DNA of 64,000 nucleotides, taken from Triops longicaudatus (Eukaryota; Arthropoda; Branchiopoda; Notostraca; Triopsidae). The position numbers and the translations under genes were made by a program. The notes under the pieces were generated by a model. That model saw nothing but the letters and a program-made list of their open reading frames with translations. It ran no database searches and was not told where the DNA came from. Below, piece after piece: positions 10,801 through 22,172 of this stretch (positions are counted from its first letter, which is position 1; each line of letters opens with the position of its first letter). The stretch lies in NCBI GenBank assembly GCA_022885665.1, contig JAGQDJ010000051.1:677155-741154 (forward strand), written 5' to 3'.

Positions 10801-13742
10801 TCCAATTTCCGAAATGAATTCTGCAACCTCCGTTTGCTGAATCCAGTAGTAAATTAGCACCCCGTAAAGCACTTTTTATTTATTTTCCCAAATATTCCTT
10901 TTAATTTTATTATTTGGTCTAGGTTACTTTGATATATTATATTAGCAGTATTTACTACAGGCCATTTTATTGACATTTTTTATTTTCTTTATTTTCAGTA
11001 TTTTTCAGTTTAATTTTTTGTCTTTTTAATTAATTTTATTGTTTATTATGTCTATTCCTTTTGTTCGTTCGTGCATATTTTTTTGTGCGATAATTTGATT
11101 TTGGAGAGGCGCGAAATATTAAAGGACGTTCTGGTATGCGTTTAGGTATGCATGGATAGCGCTGGCGCGACGGCAACTGACGGTTTGGTGGTGGAAGTGA
11201 AACCTCGTCCGGAAAATAACAAACCTGTGGTGGAGTTCTCGCTCAAGGTGGATGTGGATTACGAAGACGTTCAAAACTCGGCTCAGCGTAAAGTCCGTTT
11301 GATCGAAACCTTATCGGAGCTGTTCGAGGTACTATATTGTATTTCAAAGCTGATAAAACGAGGGCGAAAGCTGCTTTCCTGAGAAAGGAATTATTTGACA
11401 TAACTCAAAACTTATTTCCTTTTTTTTCGTGTTTATTAGGATCCCGATCCTACTCGGTTGGTCGTACACACGATTCGGCCGGGTTCTACTGTCATTTCAT
11501 GGACCAATGCGACCTTGGCAACGGAAACGTGTCCTCAAGCTGACATTCAAGAGCTGCGCAAACAGCTGTTTGACGAAGACGAGCGCTTGACTGTCAAAGC
11601 CGTGGAAATTCTCACCAAAGCCGCGTTCCCTCCATTGTCAGCGTCCTTAATACCGTTGGGAGCATGCTTGGGTGAATTGACGCCCACACACGGACCAGAC
11701 ACGGGTGTGGAGATTGTAGCGGAAGTAGATGACTGCGAGGAAAAGGCCGAAGATAACAGCGGGGATGATTATCTCCTCACTTTTATCGTTCCAGGTAAAT
11801 CAAGACGTTTTTCTGATAGTGTTTTATCAATTCCATCTAGTGTTAAAGAACAATGGACATAGAAAAGCGACGTCATCTCATAAATAGGAATAAAAAATCT
11901 AGTCTCTAGGAATATGTTTCTTTCTCAGATGGGGAATAATAACAAAGGTATTTGAGAAATAAGAAAGCTGAAATCAAATCAGGCGAATATGCCGCTGGTT
12001 CAGCGTGGTCACGTGATCCGGGAGACTTAACGAGAATCGCGCTGCCTAGACACGCTACAGACTAGTGTTTTTGATTTTAACAATCGTCAGTTTTTCCTCA
12101 ACTGTTCAATGTAATGCAATAAACTAGGTGTCTCCAGGTCCTGCGATTAATCAGCTTTCTAAGGATTGGAAAAATAAAGCTTTTATTTTGACGTGTTTCG
12201 CGGCAATGGGAGGTTGAAAATAAGATACTTTTGTCCCATTTTTACTACCAGAAGTTAACAAGAGAAATCAGAAGCTCCGTTTTCTTCGAAAGAGATAGAA
12301 GAAAGTCAGTTCCTTATGTCGTGTAAATCGAAACAACGTTGACCCCACAAGCATCCAAGCCAAAACGATGTTCAAGGTTACCTAACAATCTCTGACCATT
12401 TCCCCATGTTATAGCTTATAGGCTTTTGCAGGAGAGTTTATAGGGGAGCGCTTCGGCAGGAAGCGACTCATAAAATGGGGAAGAAAACGCAACTCCGAAA
12501 CTAAAAACCCCACACCAGCAGGAAAAGACTAGTAGCTTATTATCTTAGATACTCTTTTTTGATTATTTGTCAAAGAGTACACAGTTCGGGTACATGTAGA
12601 GTTTCGATTTTTGGCGTGTCTGTACCATGTTGCCCAGACGCTCGGGAGACAATGTAAACTGAAGATGACTGTTATTTTTTGTTAAAGAAATCAAGAAGTT
12701 TTTATGAAATTAATTGTATTCGCTTCAACACTTGTAGGAAAAATAGCTATGTCCACAATCAATGCACCATTAGTTCTATGAACTTCGTGCAAAACCTCGT
12801 GCCGTCTTCGTTTTTTTGAAAAATTATACCTTCCTACACGCGATTTCTCACTGTTGTGACAACTGCAAGCGAAACAAGAGTTACCACATCATTTATTTGT
12901 CTTTTACGGCAGTTGATTTGCAATTTTCCCGAGTTAAACCGTCTAAAAACAAGAGGAAGTCTAGCAGCACAGTGTATAAACAAGTGCCCTTAACCCACGC
13001 TGTTCACTCCAGTGACGTCACGCTTTTCGTGGCGGCGAAATGCCGCAAGTCAATAACTCTGGAACGGCTGCTCAGAAAAAAAAAAACTGAAATAAATCCT
13101 AGGTCGTAATGTGCATTACAAGACTGTCTTTATGCGTTTTTCGCGTCTATAGTTCGTTAAATTGTCATAGGCAGAAACAGGGCTAAATTTTTTTCTAAAA
13201 AATGCTTCATTTCTGTGTATTTTTTCTTGTTTAATTTGGCCATTTTGTTGGTTACATTTGTTAAATTGCTCTTATTATTATTATATATTACTCTTGTTTA
13301 ATTTATATTGACCTTTTTTCGAACAGGTATCATTATCGCTTGCATGTTGCTGCTGGCGGGTTTGATTGCCTGTGTGTTATACCGGCGGCGGCGTTCAGGG
13401 AAAATGCGTTTAGACGAACGACAAGGCAAGTCGTTCCTATCAAAGGGAATTCCGGTCATCTTCGCAAATGAGCTGGAAGAGCGTCCTTCAGCGCCGGTGT
13501 CATCGCCGTTGATTCTCAAAGACGAAACGACGCCACATGCGGGCACTAATGCGCCACCGACGTACCCTGCGGCTGCGCCGGAACAGCGACAATTGTTGCG
13601 GTCACCGCCGGATGAGGAAGAGGACAACGGACCTTATTCGCCACCTCCGCCTTTAGCCGCTAATGCCAATAACAAAGACTCGAAAGGAAGACCGAAAGCC
13701 ACACCTGCTTACCGCAAACCACCACCATATGTGCCTCCTTAA
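4860..13742 (+). CDS. Dystroglycan, 5' end not found
   Basis: This is the extracellular-matrix receptor of the dystrophin-glycoprotein complex: an extracellular alpha part and a membrane-spanning beta part. Exons: 4860-5225, 5354-5632, 7324-7904, 9073-9219, 9412-9896, 10307-10608, 11146-11328, 11440-11794, 13327-13742. They join in frame to 1037 residues. The order is Ig/cadherin-like domain (LPSWLHFD), S6-like domain ending LGFPVLGWYTANK, and a furin-type RSKR site. A Pro/Thr-rich linker with acidic runs follows. Then come an Ig-like plus SEA-like module (TIPSNTFHDNEDG, then FTNDTLPRGQYCP) and a second such module (FDEEDGATPRLRLEL, then PGSTVISWTNATL). The last exon has one membrane segment, an RRRR stop-transfer, GIPVIFANEL, PPTY and the terminal PPPYVPP that binds the dystrophin WW domain. 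Earlier exon(s) with the signal peptide are missing. The exon at 4860 starts in phase 0 after TTATAG. Confidence 0.93.
5850..6420 (+). repeat. Dystroglycan intronic repeat, diverged copy C
   Basis: This is a degraded relative of the repeats at 7990-8725 and 11865-13165, in the intron after the second visible dystroglycan exon. Shared landmarks are GCTTTCTCAGGA near 5981, a following segment with TTCTTGGCAA, and GTGTTATGGCTTATG near 6239. The last corresponds to ATGTTATAGCTTATAGG in the longest copy. The similarity is interrupted by gaps, so the ends are approximate. Confidence 0.5.
7079..7282. mobile_element. Pogo/Tigger-like MITE, decayed
   Basis: A roughly 200 bp element lies in a dystroglycan intron. 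It opens with CAGTAAAATCTCGCCATAAC and closes with GGTTTTACTG, the reverse complement of its start. TATAACGAAATTTTTC lies internally. A TA dinucleotide precedes it at 7077-7078 but no clean TA follows, so the target duplication is decayed. Ends of the CAGTxAAxCTCGxxATAACG type are characteristic of non-autonomous pogo/Tc1-mariner elements. It has no transposase. A relative is at 59797-59964. Confidence 0.5.
7990..8725 (+). repeat. Dystroglycan intronic repeat, copy A
   Basis: This copy lies in the dystroglycan intron 7905-9072, starting about 85 bp after the donor. It aligns closely with the flanks of 11865-13165. Shared strings include GCAATAAACTAGGTGTC, GGCAATGGGAGGTTGAAAAT and GAAAAATTATAC. 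Compared with that copy it lacks about 560 bp in the middle. Since the degraded copy C retains matches to that middle part, copy A is probably an internal deletion derivative. An open frame at 8354-8605 is discussed in the findings. Confidence 0.8.
11865..13165 (+). repeat. Dystroglycan intronic repeat, long copy B
   Basis: This is the longest of three related copies, all in dystroglycan introns and all in the same orientation. It fills almost the whole intron 11795-13326, starting about 70 bp after the donor. Positions up to about 12235 match copy A, about 12240-12800 is absent from copy A, and the match resumes from about 12806. No terminal inverted repeats, target duplications or transposase were seen. 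Confidence 0.8.
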
Positions 13743-16700
13743 CGCTAAATCCGTCTCTCTTTTTAGCGTGGAAGCATACGGGGTTGAAGCGATTCAAGAT
13801 AACAACAAAAAATATATATTAAGTCTTTGTGTACTAACAGAAAGCCCACTCTTCGATTCTTACGCCTTTTTGGAAGGAAATCCCGTTTTTTAAAACTCCA
13901 GAAATTTTTCCAAGTGCAAGTTTTCGGGTTCTCTTTTCAGATTTTTCATTTCCCTTATTTTTTATTATTATTATTATTTTTTTTTTTAAGGGAAACACGA
14001 CGCACAGAACACCTCACATTTTGGACCTGTTTGTGAGGGTCTGCACTAACGAATCTTTTATAGACAGTTTTCGTCTTCTTTTCCCCAAGTTAACCAGCAA
14101 CGGAAGTGTGTACTGGAAGTCAGGAGAATATTGCTTTAGGCAACAATCGAGTCTTGAGAAGAGAAAGTAAAGGCAGCTTTTGTGCAGCAGCGTGTTCAAA
14201 CAGTTGAGGAAGATTTTTTGAGGATATGTATACTTGTCATGGAAGTCTTTTGAAGTCGTGAGATTTTCCTTTTTTTTTTTTCGTTACGGAATTTCTGGCT
14301 TAAAACACCCTTGTCAGTTTGGGGAAATATCACCTGGACTTTGGAGGGTTAATCAAGAACATTATGTTTTTTAGTCAAGAAAATGAAAAGTTGCTTGATT
14401 TGCAGAGTGTCCTCAGATCGAAAGTTTACGAAGGGAAAGGGACTCGAATTAGAGAGCTTTAGTTTTTACTAGCAATTCATTTTTCATTGCTGGCTTTGTT
14501 CAATCCATTTCTCGTGGTTAGTAATATCGAAAAATCGCGTTTGTATCTTCTTGGTCCACGACACCCTTATAAGATTAAATAAAAAAAATGTTCCTAAAAA
14601 TGAAGCAGCGTTATTTCTTTTCCATACAAGATGAAAAGATAGCCGTCGTGTCCGTGGGGCAAATTTTTATTTAATTATCTTTTCCAGAAATTTTAACAAA
14701 TAGAAATTGCCATTTTAGGTTTGGAGTGGTATCACAAGCTCGATCGGATCGGAAGACGCACACCTCCGACACTTGACATTTTTTTTTCTTTTTTTTTCTC
14801 GCAATGCGAAAAAAGCAAATTGCGACAGACGGTAACAAGTAAGATTCGGAGCTTCGTTGTTAATAAGTATTGTTAAGGCTTCATAAAAACACCCTTCGTG
14901 GAACAACAACTGAACTTTATTGTTGGAAAGTCGAGGAAAGACTGACTTGTTACAACAAAGGTTAAAAAACGTACAGAGGGTATGAAGGAAAAGTTGGCAC
15001 AATTGAAAAAACAGTCAACACAACAATGAATATTCCAAGCCTTCTTAAAAATTTTCTTTAATTTCGGATTGCTACGTATTCTCTTGAAGTTCTAAATAAA
15101 GTTTGAAGGAAAAACGGAAACTGTAGGTGTAAGATCTCATCAGAAAAATATTAAGTAGAACAAATCTGATAATTGTAACGTTTTGTTGGAAGTGTTTTTT
15201 TCGTTTTGTTATTTAAATTTCCTTTTTCAGTGAATGTAATTGGCGTTTGTCTAGTATAAGACTTACGCATTTTATTATGTAATTTGTTAAAAATTGGGTG
15301 TAGCGAAGTTTTGCCCCTTCATGCATGCTATTGGATTTATAAGAACATAAAACACTCGCTAGTAATATTAGGAACGGCCCAAAGGAATACCTTCCACTAG
15401 TTATGCCCTTGATTCGACTACAGACTGTACCACTTTGTTTACTTTGATTCTGTTTAGGTAATGGATCAACTCAGTATTCTGCCCCCAATACCGCTTTCTA
15501 CGTATAGTATATACTTCAGTATATAGGAAAGTAGGAACAATAGTAACATTTCGCGTTTCAATTTTTGACACTCATAAAGGCTTAAAGGGTCCCCAGCCAA
15601 AAATTTTGCCCCAGGCACCCCGACCACTTAATACGGCACTGCCTTCTATCTGTGATGGATTTCCTCATGGCCAACAGTTCTGAACTCCAAAGCAACTGCG
15701 TCATACAGCGTTGTCATTTTTCACGACTCGTTACCCATGGTGGAGAAATCAGCTGAAACAACCGTTTCCACGTGTGTCCTGGGATTTCTAGGTGTCCCTG
15801 TAAAATAACTAAGGGACTTTGGTGTCTGAGCTTTTCACCTCTTGTTCAGTAGCTTTCAGTGAGCTCAAAAATATTTTGCAAAAATTCATCTACAGTGAAC
15901 GCAACAGGCGAAAAACGATCACCCATTTCTTTGAAAAAAGTTAGGGAAAACGGACATTATTGAATACCTCGATTAATCCTTAATCCACATATAACTTTGC
16001 TAAATGCTACTTAGGGGTATCTGTCATGACTGTCGTTTATTAAAGCCACAAGAAACCTATCGTTCAACAGCTATGGCGTTTATTACTTTCGCGTAATCTT
16101 ACTTTTGTCCCTACTCTATTGTTCTGTCTTATGTAGTTCATGAATGTTGAATTATGTAAGGCACAATGGGTAGGAGAATTGGAAGCAGGAAAGAGAAAAT
16201 TGTGGAAGGGAACTGAGGAAGCGTGATTCATGATCATGTCGCATCCTTTTTGAAGTTTCGAAAACTTCGGTTGCCAAGCAGCTTTAAGGGCTGCTTTTAT
16301 TACAAAAAATTCGGTCTCGAGTTTCTCCTTTGCTTGACGAGCCCAGGCAATAGCTTTCGCAGATTCTCCAGCTCCCATAAAGACGAACTCACTTTTTGTC
16401 AATTCGTTCTGACACTTAGTAGTCGCCTATGCTTACCATTATAAAGTCAGTATTTCGGAGGAGGGGGGTTTAAAAACCCCTATACCCTCTGGGTACAGGG
16501 GTGGTTCAAGCATTTCGGTTAAAAAGGACAATTTCCGCTTACTCGGAAACACCAAAATTTTCTGTCTTGAAGTGTCGTAAAAGAAAATCTGTCAGAATCT
16601 GGTCAGAAATAAATGTGCGCACTGTTTCTCGTATGCCAAGTGCTTTTCAGTAAGCAGAAACTTTATGATTGCCCTTTTCACTTCGAAAGTTAATAGAAAT

Positions 16701-18479
16701 ATTATTAGCGAAAGATCAGGTGGGCTTCACTGCTCACATTTATTAACTTCTCTCCCGAAACCTTCGCACACCTCAGTACGTTCTCACATTTCCCCTCATA
16801 AATCAACACCGGCAGATCCAAAACTCCAAATTTGAGACAACAGTGTATTGAAAAAACATTACAACAAGATAATACAATTCGAGCCGTCGTCTCAAACTTG
16901 AATTTCTTCTTTTTATGTACCATTCATTTTCATTAAATGTGAAGCACCACAACCTAAATCATTACTCAACGAGATCGATCAAAAGGCATCCAACCCATTT
17001 TCTCCCCAATTCCAGATAATTTACCCAGGTTTGAGAGTCACTGACTTAGACGGTTCAGCAAACAACAAAATAAGATTTTGCGCAACGAAGACAAGATCCA
17101 AGAAAATGGCTACATTGCACTGAGCAACAATGAAGAAAACCGTAGGTTTAAAAATTCACGTGAGGACGGTGCTAAACACTGCTCGCGCAAATATCGTGTT
17201 TTAGCGTAGAGCCGTTTTCTTGCATCGTTTTCATTGATTAATACTGTACCTTTTACAAGTCAAGGATTTCTCAAAATAACTCTGCTGTCAAATAAATCTC
17301 ACAATAACAGCTGCGTGCCAAGAACCTTCGCAATGCTTCTATGACAGTTTTCGGTAAACACTGAAGGAAGGTCCGCCCCATCTCGCAAACATTTTGGGAT
17401 ACTGTAAGGAAAACCATCACGTCTTTCCGCAACACTCCAATGAAGCTTACCTTATCTAACAAAGGCGTTACACATTCAAGCAATACATCACTCACCGGTA
17501 ACATTAATCACTCACTTAGTATTCGCCATTACATGCACTATCACCTCTTTAACCACTAACTGCAACTTCCAACGGCATCAATTCGGTTAAGCATTCAATT
17601 CTTTAATTCAACAACCGCTTCAAGTTTTAAAAGAATTTTATTCAATTCCTCTGTCCTTATTTCGGCACAACACATCTCACAGTGTACAACTCGGAAACTT
17701 CATCCCCGTTCTCTTTTGTTAAGCCATGAATTTTTCAAAGCCACTAAACTAAACCTTCATATTTTTTTTTTTGCTAAGCGAAGCCAATCACTTTGCACCT
17801 CACCTCACTCACACTCGCACATAACACCTAACTCTCACCTCACCTCACTGTGCCACGCCATTTATTACGCAAAAGACTTGCGTCGTCTTTCTTTTTTCAT
17901 CTCAGCAAAAGAACAAAACTACGCAACTAAACGTTGTTAATGTGAGCTAAACTGCCAAAAAAACACCGAAGAACCAAGCCAAGCCAAACACTGGCACAGC
18001 ACTTTTTTTCTCAAATTCACCTGCACTAAACCCACCCACGCACGATTGTGTTTTAAACTCAACTTTCTTAGGCATTCAAACTGAAAACATGGAATAACAC
18101 ATGAAACACTACTGAAACCTAGCTTTTCGGGCAACTTTTAGTATGTGAAGCACAATCACTAACTTTTTCCATATTTTTTCTTTCTTTCTCGAGAGACCTA
18201 AAACGGATCACTTGGCGGTTTCGGGGTGCGAAATTAAATTACTTTTAATAACTATTGTTTAACCCTTACCTTCCCCAGAACTTTCAAATGTCACAGATTC
18301 GGGGTCAAAAACGGAGTTTCTTAAGAGTAACATGTCACATGAAACTTAACGATTCTTTTCATGATTTTGGCATAGCTCGTCTTAGTTTTTTTTTCTTGTT
18401 CTTCGTATTGTTTTATCGGCCCTATCCCCACATAAAGAAATTGGTTTTTGTCTTTTCGAGTCTGAATTCCGACTCACGC
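13743..18479. other. Intergenic region with facing 3' ends
   Basis: Dystroglycan (+) and spenito (-) converge here. A possible dystroglycan poly(A) signal AATAAA is at 14578-14583, about 840 bp after the stop; another is at 15095-15100. Possible spenito signals on the minus strand (TTTATT on plus) are at 17861-17866 and 17637-17642. Short tandem-like CACCTCACCTCACT strings occur around 17804-17850. No open frame here resembles a known protein. Confidence 0.55.
16425..16520 (+). repeat. G-run dispersed repeat, copy 1
   Basis: The segment beginning AGTCGCCTATGCTTACCATT and running through a GGGGGGTTTAAAAACCCC stretch to GGTACAGGGG matches the reverse complement of about 28645-28735. It is therefore one member of a dispersed repeat family of unknown class. 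No coding sequence is present. Confidence 0.6.
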
Positions 18480-21400
18480 TCAAGCCACGCCACCCCGAAC
18501 CACCGCCACGACCAAATGATCTTCCTTCAGAGCTTCGTCCGTCACGCCTGAGTAATTTCGGCGCAACAAATCGGTGGAAAACGAACACGGGGGAAAGGCA
18601 TACAAAACACCAGCCACTTCGGTGTCTTTGTTGCTTAGGGAGATGACACCCGCAGCTTCTTTTTGTTTCAGGTACGACACCAAATTCCGCAACGGACGCG
18701 ACTGGATACTGGCGTCGTCACTGGTCGCCGGACCGGCACTAGGCAAACCGAGGAAGACGGCATGGGAAGCGGATGACGTCATACGACGCGAGACGTCGTC
18801 CAATTTAGACTGGTCAAGTCGCAAACGCTGCGTAATGCGTAACTGCAATTTGCCGTCGTCGTCTTTCAAAAGAGTGTCTACCAAGTCGCCGTCCCCGTCG
18901 ACCAAGTGCAGTTTCAAGGGGAAGGAAGAGTTCTTCAGGATTAAGCCGCCCGTCCACAACACAGAACTCCTGCAGAGGTAGTTATTATGTCATAGTCCCA
19001 TTGAACACATAGATTAGTTGTATTAATCTTAATATGTATCAAATATAAATTTTCCTTGTAAGTGTAAAAAAGAATTAGCGAACGTCAATGAAGAGATCAT
19101 ATAGACTTCTCTTATGCATGGTGTTCATTAGTTTACTATTAAACATGAAGGTAAAAGAAAGATGGACAACTAACATAAGTTAAACCTCAATTTCTAGTAA
19201 GATATCGTTAACGAACCCAATATTCTTTGTTTTCAGTTTTGACGCACGAAAGAAACATTTGATTAAATGTTATGTTTCTCGCTTGCTTTCTCTCTTACGT
19301 ACGGTTCAACCTTGAATAAATGTTTATGATATCCTGCCAACAAAGTAGAAAACATCCGTTTTTATATATACTCCGTCGAATATCCTCTGGGCGTGTACCG
19401 CCCTCTCTCACCAATAAAATAGGAATAGAATAAGTCAATTAGTAGTCAATTAATAGTCAATTATTAGTTAGTAGATAATTATAACCTAAACTGAGTCGCT
19501 TGGTTACAATAAAATACCTTCGTGCCAATTCGGCCAAGGTTCGAACAGACCGTTCTCCTTCGGGGGATCGCCGTCTGGGCGAACGTGACCTCGCGCGCTC
19601 GGGCGATCTGGATCGCAACCGACCCGATTCGTAGTCATCTGCTGGCGGCGGACGACGTGACCACTCTTCTGCGTACGGTTCAGCGCCTCGGTAGCCGTTG
19701 CCTCCTCGACGACGGTCATCGTAACCCCTCCCACCGCGTCCTCGATATCCCCCGCGTCCACTGTAATAGTCCGGCTCGGCATATCCCGAAGCGGGTGGAT
19801 CCGCTCCGTAGCCGTACGGATCTTCAAAACGTGGCCGGGAGGCATACGGAGGTGCGGGATTAGGATCCGAGAAATCTGTGCGCAGTCGTCGATCAGGACC
19901 ACCGAGTGGGAACCCACGCATGTCCTACAAACAAATCAAAATCGAAAATAAAATAAACTTTAAGAACTCTGAAATAAATTAGGTTAAAAGTACAAAACAA
20001 GAATAAAATCATGTACGAACATTTACAGGAATTTGCACATTTAAAAACTACATACTAAACGAAATGTAGGGAAACTAAACGAAGCTAGTTAAAAGCAGAA
20101 CTGAGTTATAATTGACCTGAAAGTAAATCTAATAATATTACATTTAATGTTCAAAGACAGCCGAAGACGACAATACATCGCAACTGCGATGTCGGTCGTT
20201 TTTAAACCAGCCAACATTTAAAGTTCGAGCGAAGGGCACAGTCGAAATATTCAAAATACAACAAGAACTTCAAAAATTGTTAATAAAATATGCAGTGCAA
20301 CACTGAATAATAGTAATGGAAATAAAGCAAACGCACATAAACGAAAATCATGCAAGGATGCTTGTTTCTGTTATTCTTTGTGCAATGTATGTCTTCGAAT
20401 GCACAGAATTACACACCTGAACGGCTGCGGTCGCCGCGTCGATAGTTTCGTACCAAATATAAGCATGGGGGTCTCCTTTATTATACTCGATTTTCTTAAT
20501 GGCACCGAATCTATCAAACTCCCTCTCCAGCTGGGCTAACGAGGTCCAGGAGCCTAAGCCGCCAACCCAGATACGGGTCGTGGGCGTGGCTTTGCCGTAC
20601 CCAATTTTGCATTGAAATTTGCCAATGTACTGGCCCGACAAGGCTACTTTGGCCCGGTTGGCCATATCTAGGTTCTCAAAGCGTATGAAAGCATACGCGT
20701 TACCGGTACCAGGCGGTGGTCGCTTGATGTCAATATCTTCAATGACGCCATACCGTCCAAAGATGCGACGGATTTCTTCTTCGGTGATATTTATTTCCAT
20801 ATTGCCGGCAAACAAGGTTCGGGTGGCGAGGGGATCGTCCTCCGGGGGCAGGTGCTGCAAGTAATTCGGATAACGGTCTTTTTTGTTCTCGCGTTCGAAG
20901 CCACCGCGGTAATGACCTCCATGGGAGGCGTGGTGCGGTGGCGGAGGACCATACAACGGTACGCTGCGTGGTAAACCGTGGTGCGTCGGGATGGGGCGTG
21001 GGCCATAATCGGCCGGCGAGCGGTAATCACGATGGGGCGGGGCCGGAGCTCCGTAACTGCTGCGCCCACTGCTTTCGTAGCGATCTTCGTAGCGATGCCG
21101 GTCATCTGGCGACCGTGGGCGATAACGATCCCGGTCCTGTATAGAAGCGTAATAGATGTTTTTGTATTAAGGCCGAGTTTGGTGTTTCTGGATTGTTTTT
21201 TTTTTTAGATGTTGAAAGGGCTTACCAGCCCAAATATTTGATCACAATAAAACAAAAACAAAAAATACTCTTTCTCTGTCGTCATAACTGCGCGGACTGG
21301 GACTGCGTGATCTAGGTCTTCCTCGATAAGAAGATCCCCCTTCATACACAGGTTCTACCACCGCGGGTTTGTCATACAAAATAATACGTTGCTTGCTTGT

Positions 21401-21874
21401 GCTATGCTTAGCTTCCCTGGCATCGTCACAATTGCGAAAGTAGATGTAAGCAAGTCTGTCCTCTGGTTCCGGCCCAGGGACTAGATTGATGCTAAGCTCG
21501 CCAAACTTTTTGAACTCGCGGTACAGGGAATCTTTAACAACGTCATCACTTGCTTTTGGATGTAAAGAACTCACACAAAGAATCTTATAGCTTTTCGAGC
21601 TGGACGAAGAGGGCTCAGGAGGGGGTGGTGGGTACCGGCGGGGCGGCGAGGGAGAACGAGAGCGTCCACGAGCTAAAAAACAAAAACATAGTAAAAGTTA
21701 TTCCATGTTTTGCTGAGATCTAACATAAAACTTGAGGAGGTGAAATGCAATTCTACATGGAGGAGGACCCCGTCGACGGTCGCGGTCTTCATCAGAAGAA
21801 TCTCCGTAACGCCCTGGACTTGAACGCGACCGTTTGCTAATGGGCGAGCCCTCACGGTCTGAGCCACGCTTCAT
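18480..21874 (-). CDS. Spenito/RBM15, Spen-family RNA-binding protein
   Basis: Spen-family proteins of this type recruit the m6A methyltransferase complex to RNA and act in the nucleus. Minus-strand exons are 21874-21757, 21672-21269, 21136-20417, 19924-19518 and 18969-18480, giving 712 residues with matching phases. The start MKRGSDREGSP lies in a basic, Ser-rich tail. RRM1 spans roughly residues 66-145 (YKILCVSSLH). RRM2 starts near 278 (TRTLFAGNMEINITEEE) and RRM3 near 360 (TTRIWVGGLGSWTSL). RRM3 is completed across an intron by GFPLGGPDRRLRTDF. An Arg/Gly/Ser-rich linker follows. The final exon is a SPOC domain (LWTGGLILKNSSFPL, RPLRNLVSYLKQKEAAGVIS, VLYAFPPC). The three RRMs plus SPOC and modest length fit spenito/RBM15 rather than the much larger split-ends protein. 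Transcription diverges from GCDH. Confidence 0.95.
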
Positions 21875-22172
21875 TTTTAGTTAACTTTGCAATAATTAGA
21901 ACAAACTGGACTCTTGGATCACCACTAATGGTAAGGAAAAGCAGGTAAAAGTCACAAAGAAAGCACAGCACAACGAGATGGCGACTAGCTCAATGACATA
22001 ATCGACGCTAGGAGCTGCGATACCGAGTAAGTAATCGGTGACTTAGTAATCGATTACGAGAAAAGGCTCATCTCCGTTGCCATGGTAAAGGGGGGCTTGT
22101 ATACCTTCCCGTTACCCACAGTACTACATACTGCAGTACGCGCAAGTCCACTTTTCCGCGAAAACGCAAACC
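21875..22172. promoter_or_regulatory. Shared promoter of spenito and GCDH
   Basis: Only 298 bp separate the two divergent start codons. The interval contains a perfect 12 bp palindrome GTAATCGATTAC at 22046-22057. Its centre fits the WATCGATW consensus of insect DRE sites. A nearby AGTAATCG half lies at 22030-22037. TTTTCCGCGAAAA at 22152-22164 resembles an E2F site. Motif function is inferred from consensus only. Confidence 0.55.
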
